The notes under the pieces were generated by a model. The model had not been told where the DNA came from, ran no database searches, and worked only from the letters and a program-made list of their open reading frames with translations. Position numbers and translations under genes: made by a program. From Skeletonema tropicum (Eukaryota; Bacillariophyta; Thalassiosirophyceae; Thalassiosirales; Thalassiosiraceae): a stretch of DNA of 64,000 nucleotides. This document shows, piece by piece, positions 25,963-32,384 of the stretch. The stretch lies in contig CM074130.1 of the NCBI GenBank assembly GCA_037178625.1, forward strand, positions 2,480,001 through 2,544,000, written 5' to 3'. Each line of letters starts with the position of its first letter. The first letter of the stretch is position 1.

Positions 25963-26420
25963 GGTTCGGAAGTGCTAGCGGAACTGTGCACCATCGTGAA
26001 ATGCCGCTGTCCCTCCGATGGCGCCACATTTTTATGCCTTGGCGCCAAAAAAACACTACATGCCACAAAAAAAATTTCAAATCATCCACACAATAAAATT
26101 AGCGGGTGGTGATTCTTTGTGGTGGAGTATCTTCTTGTTAGTATCCTTGATCTCCCTACATAAATGAACTTCATTGTTGGTGATTGTATAGGCTCATAAC
26201 CTGTTAGTATCCTTGATCTCCCTACTTCCAATCGATGCTATTGATAGATTAGATAGGAGATAAAAGATAATGATTAGAGTAGTCTTGTATCTACTGTATC
26301 TACGTACGTGTAATCTAACACTTCTACACTCTTTTTACACAATTAAATCATCATGAGCATGCATGAGATATCAACCTGGGACAAGTTTGGGCAGAAATGG
26401 GACAAGTTTGGGCAGAAATG
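24541..26420. repeat. Tandem array unit 8, truncated right edge
   Basis: Begins as a normal unit and stays identical up to 26135. It is then interrupted by a 185-bp solo LTR (26136-26320) plus a 5-bp target duplication, resumes at 26321, and stops for good inside the 21-bp minisatellite after two of the three copies. About 1,690 bp of unit sequence are present. The array-to-unique junction is therefore within a short tandem repeat. Confidence 0.95.
26136..26320. mobile_element. Solo LTR of an LTR retrotransposon, 185 bp
   Basis: An insertion present only in unit 8. It starts TGTTAG and ends CTAACA, that is 5'-TG...CA-3' with a perfect 6-bp inverted terminus. It is flanked by the 5-bp direct repeat CTTCT (26131-26135 and 26321-26325), present once in the other units. 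TG/CA ends with a 5-bp duplication are the hallmark of LTR insertion by a retroviral-type integrase. No internal coding region is present, so it is a solo LTR. The first 24 bp are repeated at 26202-26225, so the LTR carries an internal partial duplication. The short length suits Ty1/copia-type diatom elements, but the family is not proven. Confidence 0.85.
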
Positions 26421-26617
26421 CCCCCTCTGAACAATCAAATCTAAGCCAATCAAAGAAAGAGTCAATCGAAAATTCTAAAAACGGGGGGGGAAAGGGGGGG
26501 TGTCCCCCCCTGAACAATCAAATCTAAGCCAATCAAAGAAAGAGTCAATCGAAAACTCTAAAAACGGGGGGGGGCAAGGGGTCAAATCAAGCCAAATCAA
26601 AGAAAGAGTCGATCGAA
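26421..26617. repeat. 83-bp minisatellite with G runs
   Basis: Two and a partial third copy of a unit (TGAACAATCAAATCTAAGCC... at 26428, then 26511; a diverged piece from about 26582). Each copy ends in a long G tract (8 G at 26483-26490, 7 G at 26494-26500, 9 G at 26566-26574). The 7 G at 26494-26500 are followed by TGT and 7 C (26504-26510), a perfect hairpin. It abuts the broken edge of the tandem array. Confidence 0.9.
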
Positions 26618-26824
26618 AATGCCCGTGAAGGCCAAAGGACACGCCAAAGGGCCCGGACAGAACGACAGAACTACCGACCGAACGACCGACAGAACGAACG
26701 ACAGAACGAACGAGAAAATGCCCGTGAAGGCCAAAGGACACGCCAAAGGGCCCGGACAGAACGACCGACCGACAGAACGACAGAACGACCGACCGACAGA
26801 ACGACAGAACGACAGAACGAACGA
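26618..26824. repeat. 99-bp minisatellite plus GACC/GAAC tetramer tracts
   Basis: A 45-50-bp core (ATGCCCGTGAAGGCC...) occurs at 26619 and 26718, a period of 99 bp. Each core is followed by irregular GACC, GACA and GAAC tetramers (about 26662-26715 and 26757-26824). The plus strand stays open from ATG 26619 to 26846 because the period is 33 codons. Whether it is translated is unknown. Confidence 0.9.
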
Positions 26825-27012
26825 CTTAGCTCCTCTCATTATTTAGATTCAGTACAATACCTGCTACTGCACAACAAACAACTCGAGACTTGGAACTTCT
26901 TCAAGAACACGATGATGACTGAGAAGTAATGCGTTCTTAATTGTGATGCAGTAGGAGGCAGGAAATGTTGTATAGGAGTATCTCTCATCAGAATTAGTAG
27001 AATTAATTCAAG

Positions 27013-28809
27013 ATGGACGAGTATCGCCGCAGTAGAAGAAGCAGAAGCAGAAGCGCCGAACATGACAACCATCACCGGAGCAGGAGCAAAAGTGATAGAA
27101 AAAAACGGAAGGAACACAAACATAAAAAGAGTAGACATAGACGACGCCGTTATGAAAGTGAAGACGATTATGAAAGCGACTCCTCCGTGTCGTCTTATTC
27201 ATCCGCATCTTCCGGGAGCGATCGCCGACATCACTCAAAGAAGCGCAAACGTAGTAAAGATTCGAAGAGGAAGCACCACAAAAGAAAAAAGGACAAACAT
27301 AAACACAAACGAAAGAGAAGAAATCGTGATAACAGTCGCAGCCCATCACAATCTGCGTCAAATGCTGATCCAATACCTGTAGCTCCTCCTGGAGCTCATG
27401 AACTGGCTCATGCGCTCACGAAACTGTTCACACTGTACCCCTCTATGGCTTCGATCGATGAAGGTGGCATTCCTCTTCTATTTATTCAGCTCGGACGCGG
27501 CACAGAGTACAACTTATCGCATATGCCAGACAGGAATCTTGCTGGACTTCTTGATGGAGTTTTTCAATCATTGCGTGTGCATGGTATGGAATTATCAAAT
27601 GGGGCGTGGAAATGGGGGAACGCCCCAACGGTAAATAATGGTAGACAGAATGGAGACGACTTAGCTTTGCTGCGCCTTACCCGTGCATTGTTGAACGGAG
27701 TTGCCCTAAACATAGACTCTGTTCAAGAATATGAGGAGGCGCAACAGCAACAACTACCTACGCAACAACAACAGCTACAACAACATAGTCAAATGAAACA
27801 AGCTTCTTCAACCAACAGTGATGGGATGATGAAAGAAGCCCCGAATGAAGAGGATATCAAACAGAAAAAACGAATAGAGAGAATGACATCTCAACTCTTA
27901 GATCGATTTGATCGTCCCAGCGATAACGACACGTCAGCATCATCTTCTTTGGCAGGCGAGTTAAAAGGAATTTGCGAAGTCATTTTCTCTGGCGAGAGCG
28001 TCCAACTCGATGGCTTAGAAAATACAAAGCTAAAGGCATCGTTGTCGCAATTATTTGAACTGGTAGGGTTAGAGCTAGTAGAAATAGAGGACGAGGATGA
28101 AGAGGACGAAGACAAAAGTGCAACTGACCCTGATGACACGAATGATATAGCAATGGGATATGCACTTCCTGATCATGACATTAGAGACGCTATTGCTTCA
28201 AAGCTCGAAGAAGTGCTGCGTGTGTGTCGATTTCGAAGCAGCAATGGGAAGGAATGTGCTCCAACATCATGGGCGTCAATGTCAAAGAATGTGGCAGACT
28301 CTCATGCTGCTGAAAGCAGTGACGAGGATGATGGCCCAGCTCCTCTGGGGACAATGGCAGCTGCAAAGGCCGCAAAACGTATACGTCAACAAATCAACCC
28401 AAGCACCACTTCAACCGGTGTAGAGGAAGGCGGACGTGAAGAATGGATGATGGTACCAGGTGAGCACGACTTCCTGAAAGGAATCTCGAAGTCCGACTTC
28501 AGAGGCCGCAAATTCAAAAATTCAAAGAGCAAAAGTGATGCTGCTCCAGCCGCTGCAATAAACCCTGAAGTTCTAGCAGAAGTTCATGCAATTCAACAAG
28601 CATATCAGGAATCCAGAGGACCATCTCTACTAGACGCTCACAGGCAGAGCAAGGCCCAGCAGCAGCAACAAGACAAAAAGTCGGGAGAGTGGAAATGGAA
28701 TCGAGAAAAGAACTTAGACGACGGCAGAAGGGTTGATAAAAATGCATTGCATATGGTGCTTGGTGGAGCATCGACTGAATTGAAGAGTAAATTTCAAAGC
28801 GGAAGTTAA
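27013..28809 (+). CDS. GPALPP1: GPALPP1-like protein (DUF3752)
   Basis: 598 codons, single exon. The first 115 residues are an Arg/Ser/Lys/His-rich region like those of splicing-associated nuclear proteins. A stretch at about 128-240 looks folded. It is followed by a Gln tract and an acidic segment. The C-terminal third has the DUF3752 features: an EEW-x-MVPGE-like segment, a GPSLLDAH-like segment, and the end block W-K-W-[ND]-R-E-K-x-L near the C-terminus followed by GGAS-x-ELKS-x-FQ. A GPAPLG motif near residue 439 matches the GPALPP signature. The family is nuclear and little characterised; a role in RNA processing is inference. It converges with the next gene, the two stops being 35 bp apart. 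Confidence 0.85.
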   Translation: MDEYRRSRRSRSRSAEHDNHHRSRSKSDRKKRKEHKHKKSRHRRRRYESEDDYESDSSVSSYSSASSGSDRRHHSKKRKRSKDSKRKHHKRKKDKHKHKRKRRNRDNSRSPSQSASNADPIPVAPPGAHELAHALTKLFTLYPSMASIDEGGIPLLFIQLGRGTEYNLSHMPDRNLAGLLDGVFQSLRVHGMELSNGAWKWGNAPTVNNGRQNGDDLALLRLTRALLNGVALNIDSVQEYEEAQQQQLPTQQQQLQQHSQMKQASSTNSDGMMKEAPNEEDIKQKKRIERMTSQLLDRFDRPSDNDTSASSSLAGELKGICEVIFSGESVQLDGLENTKLKASLSQLFELVGLELVEIEDEDEEDEDKSATDPDDTNDIAMGYALPDHDIRDAIASKLEEVLRVCRFRSSNGKECAPTSWASMSKNVADSHAAESSDEDDGPAPLGTMAAAKAAKRIRQQINPSTTSTGVEEGGREEWMMVPGEHDFLKGISKSDFRGRKFKNSKSKSDAAPAAAINPEVLAEVHAIQQAYQESRGPSLLDAHRQSKAQQQQQDKKSGEWKWNREKNLDDGRRVDKNALHMVLGGASTELKSKFQSGS

Positions 28810-28844
28810 TACTACATTTCCATAACGGTGATAGCAGAAAGCTC

Positions 28845-29729
28845 TTATATTTTTGACTCCACAGCGTATAGATATACTGATGACCCCTCTTTTGACCAAG
28901 ACATTTCTATCCACTCTTGCCAAGGATTTCTACCAATCTTGACTAATGCATCGTCATTGTTCTTTTTAAGTGGCAGCATTCTCAAGGATGCAATCACTTG
29001 CAAAGAAGTAGCTTCCCTTTCTATCTTCTCCACAAGCATTTCCAGCATCTGTTCACTGAAACAGAGTGACGAAACGTAGATGTGAGTAGCTTGGGAGATG
29101 TCCAACTTAAATAAGTCTCCTTCATAAAGTTCTATCCCAGAATCAGTTGTATCGTCTTTGTCTTGAATTCCCCAGGCCCGTCGAGCCAAGTTCCGTATTC
29201 TAGTGATATCACCGTTATCTTGCAAATATTTGTAAGTTTGAAATGCAATTTCATGACGCGAAGGGGACAATTCAATGCCAACAGAAGTTGATACAGAAGG
29301 AAGTTCTAGATATGATTGAATCACAAGTCTACCACCGCCTGAACCCAAATCATAAAAGTGAAAGTCTTCGTTGCTAGACCTTGATTTTTGAGTAGTAAGG
29401 CCCATGTGATAGAATAGTTGACGAGCTCCTAACATTGTGATTTCGCCATAAGTTGAAGCAGTATCGCCGTCATCATCACTTTTGTATATATCTGCAACTC
29501 CTGGTAAACCGCTATCACAATCAACAAAGTTAGCCTCTTCATTTGAGATTGCGAAGAGCGGTGCACCTTCAGCAGCAGAACATCTACCAGATAGAATTGT
29601 GTTCACTTCATTTCGCAGTTGGACTTCTAACATATTCCTTGGAGATGGTGCCATCATCGGCACAATTGGGGCAATCACATCAGGAGGGACGCTAAGAATA
29701 GCAGCAACGATCCTCACAGCCAAGTTCAT
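28845..29729 (-). CDS. DOT1-like SAM-dependent methyltransferase
   Basis: 294 codons, single exon. A hydrophobic N-terminus (about residues 1-26) may be a signal or membrane segment. A Thr-Tyr-Gly-Glu-Ile motif at about 93-97 and the glycine-rich SAM-binding motif YDLGSGGGR at 126-134, followed by GIE at 151-153, are the order seen in DOT1-type methyltransferases. A later SSLCF segment would correspond to the motif that lines the SAM pocket. It is much smaller than human DOT1L and lacks an obvious nucleosome-binding region. With its hydrophobic N-terminus it may methylate a non-histone substrate. It shares a 140-bp (to the earliest upstream ATG) to 243-bp divergent promoter with the ASNSD1-like gene. 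Confidence 0.75.
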   Translation of the reverse strand: MNLAVRIVAAILSVPPDVIAPIVPMMAPSPRNMLEVQLRNEVNTILSGRCSAAEGAPLFAISNEEANFVDCDSGLPGVADIYKSDDDGDTASTYGEITMLGARQLFYHMGLTTQKSRSSNEDFHFYDLGSGGGRLVIQSYLELPSVSTSVGIELSPSRHEIAFQTYKYLQDNGDITRIRNLARRAWGIQDKDDTTDSGIELYEGDLFKLDISQATHIYVSSLCFSEQMLEMLVEKIEREATSLQVIASLRMLPLKKNNDDALVKIGRNPWQEWIEMSWSKEGSSVYLYAVESKI

Positions 29730-29972
29730 GGTTCATATGATGTTTTGATGCAGTAGGAACACTTGAACACTGATGCATGACCTACTGATGACTGATGATG
29801 GGACGGCGTCGCCGCTCTGAAAGTTGAGGAGCTACCGCATGACAAAAAGTGTTGTGTAACCCCCTATCTAATGAAAGGAACGAGGCCGACACATCTCGAG
29901 CCACCAGCCTACAATACCAACTACATACCAACCATCAACGCCAACCACCTCAAACTTATCAATAGATGCAAG

Positions 29973-32108
29973 ATGTGTGGGATCGGTCTACTGCTGACGC
30001 TCCCTGGCAGCGGAGAAAAACTAAGCAGTACTCTTATTTCTCACTTGAACCAGCAGCTATCGGAAACTTTATCAAGTAGAGGGCCTGATGTACCATGCGG
30101 AAAGGAACGTTGCTTCGGAGGATGCGATGATGACGAAAGCAACTTCACACTTCATGCAAGTGTGTTACACATGCGCGGGGAGTTACCCACGTCACAACCA
30201 ATGCTTTTGAATGACTCCGCTTTCTGTTGGAATGGAGAGTGCTATTCATATAATAAGTCAGATAATATGGAAGAATCAGCAGGGAGTGAACGAGATATGG
30301 TCGACCTGATAGCAACTGAAGAATCCGTCTTTTTGTCAGATACTGACTTGGTTGCAAACATGATAGTAGATGCACTCAACAAAAGTGATGAATCAGGCAA
30401 CAACAAAAGCCATCTCAAAATTATTGCTGATGTAATGAGTAGCGTACACGGAGAGTATGCATTCATCCTTTTTGTTCCATCTAAATCACCTAATTCACCT
30501 CCGTGTGTTTACTATGGAAGGGATCCACTGGGGAGACGCTCATTACTAAGCAACAAATCAATTGACGGCGCAATTCTCTTGTCATCTGTGGCAGTAAATA
30601 TACCAGGCTCTACTTTAACTGAAAGAGAAGGCAGTATTGGTGCGCAAGAATGGGTAGAAATACCGCCAGCTGTTGTATACAGAATGAACATAGAAACGGG
30701 AGATGTAGCGAGTGAACCAATCCCCCGAATAATCAATAGAAATATACCGCAGATTGAACCATCGAAACAACCTACCGACAAAATAGAATTTATGCAACTT
30801 TTAGATAGAGCTGTTGAACGTCGGGTAGCTCATGCACCACCATCTCACTCGAACAACACAGATGACGCGTCTGTAGCCGTGCTATTTTCAGGGGGGATAG
30901 ACTCCGTAGTTCTTGCTGCACTAAGTCACCGCCACGTCCCTCCAAACCAACCAATAGATCTGATCAATGTGTCATTTTTCAACGATAGCGTCGATGGCAA
31001 TGGTCAGAGTTCACTAACCCGTTCTCCCGACAGACTAGCTGCCATTCTTTCCTACAAGGAAATGCAATCAAGGTTCCCAGAACGAACATGGAGATTTATC
31101 GCCGTCGATGTAAAGTATCGCGAGGTATTGGATCACGAGAATCGCATTCGTAGGCTGATTTGTCCACTTGCATCAACGATGGATTTCAATATTGCCACTG
31201 CATTTTGGTTCGCTGCGCGTGGGAAGGGTAGGCTTTTAGATCCAAAGGAGGTAGATGACGTGTACAGAGAGTTAAATGCTGACGAAATCTCTACAAACAA
31301 CAAAGTTTCAGCAGCGTCTTCACAACAGCCATTATTGCGTTATGCTAGGCAGGATGGTGAGGGTAAAAATGATAGAAAAAGAGCCAAATCATCAAAACGT
31401 GCACAACCATGCATTCGCGAGGGATGCTCTCGTCGCTCTCAACCTGGATGCATTTTTCAATCGTGCAAGTTCTGCTGTGGCAAGTTTCATGGGCCAATCA
31501 GCTCGTACTTGGGCAAAAGCGCAAGGATATGCTCAACCCACAATCATCAGCAAGATGGAAAAGCCAAAAAAGGAGAAGCGAAAACCTCAATAAAGATGGA
31601 GAAACAAAAAAATGTTGATCGACCGTATAGTCACACTACTATTACATCAAGTGCAAAGATTCTCATATCTGGAGTTGGAGCTGATGAGCAACTAGCAGGG
31701 TATGGTAGGCATAGGACGACATTTCAACGTGGAGGATACGATGCCCTTCATAGCGAACTAAAGATGGAAGTGGGAAGGTTATGGACACGAAATCTCGGAA
31801 GAGATGATAGATGTCTGTCCGACCATGGAAAGGAAGCTCGATTTCCCTTTTTGGACGAAGATGTCGTGGCGTATTTGGAACGATTGCCCGTCGATAGAAA
31901 ATGTGATATGACTGAAGCCCCTGGCGTAGGAGACAAGCTGTTACTGCGAGAGGTGGCACGAAATCTTGGTGTCCACTCGTGTTCGACTCTTGTCAAGAGA
32001 GCGATTCAATTTGGCAGCCGAATTGCCAAAGTCAGCGACCGCTCTCGCTTTGGGAGCTGTCGTCGGGCGACAGGCACTGCATCCATTCAAAGCAATATGA
32101 TTAAGTAG
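29973..32108 (+). CDS. ASNSD1: Asparagine synthase domain-containing protein (ASNSD1-like)
   Basis: 711 residues from ATG 29973. This start was chosen over the in-frame ATG at 29871 because class II glutamine amidotransferases need Cys as residue 2, and MCGIG begins here. Residues 1 to about 250 are the amidotransferase-like half. The PP-loop SGGIDS is at about 306-311, and the synthase motif GVGADEQLAGYGRHR lies at about 566-580. The ending KRAIQFGSRIAK matches ASNSD1-type rather than classical asparagine synthetases. An insertion at about 480-506 has a C-x4-C-x7-C-x4-C-x2-CC pattern plus a later Cys and His residues, probably a small zinc-binding module. The reaction is not established for this subfamily. 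Confidence 0.85.
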   Translation: MCGIGLLLTLPGSGEKLSSTLISHLNQQLSETLSSRGPDVPCGKERCFGGCDDDESNFTLHASVLHMRGELPTSQPMLLNDSAFCWNGECYSYNKSDNMEESAGSERDMVDLIATEESVFLSDTDLVANMIVDALNKSDESGNNKSHLKIIADVMSSVHGEYAFILFVPSKSPNSPPCVYYGRDPLGRRSLLSNKSIDGAILLSSVAVNIPGSTLTEREGSIGAQEWVEIPPAVVYRMNIETGDVASEPIPRIINRNIPQIEPSKQPTDKIEFMQLLDRAVERRVAHAPPSHSNNTDDASVAVLFSGGIDSVVLAALSHRHVPPNQPIDLINVSFFNDSVDGNGQSSLTRSPDRLAAILSYKEMQSRFPERTWRFIAVDVKYREVLDHENRIRRLICPLASTMDFNIATAFWFAARGKGRLLDPKEVDDVYRELNADEISTNNKVSAASSQQPLLRYARQDGEGKNDRKRAKSSKRAQPCIREGCSRRSQPGCIFQSCKFCCGKFHGPISSYLGKSARICSTHNHQQDGKAKKGEAKTSIKMEKQKNVDRPYSHTTITSSAKILISGVGADEQLAGYGRHRTTFQRGGYDALHSELKMEVGRLWTRNLGRDDRCLSDHGKEARFPFLDEDVVAYLERLPVDRKCDMTEAPGVGDKLLLREVARNLGVHSCSTLVKRAIQFGSRIAKVSDRSRFGSCRRATGTASIQSNMIK

Positions 32109-32384
32109 ATTCTAGTGGCTCAGTGGTACGACTTCATTCCGCTTGCTGAATAGCTGAGGCGATCTTGGCAGTCTGAAACTTTTAAATTTCCCCCCAGAAG
32201 TTGGCGCAGCAGAGCTGAATGAAAAAATCAAATCCATCTTCATTTCTTTGCATTGCAATGATTCATTTCCATTTGGTTGAAAAGATTCATCGATAGAGCT
32301 CAATTCTCCCTTCGTTCGTTGCCTTGATCATTCTTCCTTAACGACGACCCCAACCGATCAATTTTCCGAACGAACTGTTCAGCA

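Noticed and set aside
1..26420. Numerous short open frames on both strands that repeat every 3,476 bp
   Set aside because: They overlap the relic gene or spacer in other frames, lack domain character and simply repeat with the unit.
1..26420. CRISPR-like regular repetition
   Set aside because: The period is 3.5 kb with no short repeat-spacer structure, and the DNA is eukaryotic.
29871..29972. Upstream in-frame ATG of the ASNSD1-like gene at 29871
   Set aside because: The amidotransferase domain requires Cys at position 2, which fixes the start at 29973.
32112..32180. tRNA-like start (GGCTCAGTGGTA, D-arm style) after the ASNSD1-like gene
   Set aside because: No matching anticodon arm of normal size and no T-loop (GGTTCRANNCC) at the right distance; no acceptor pairing.
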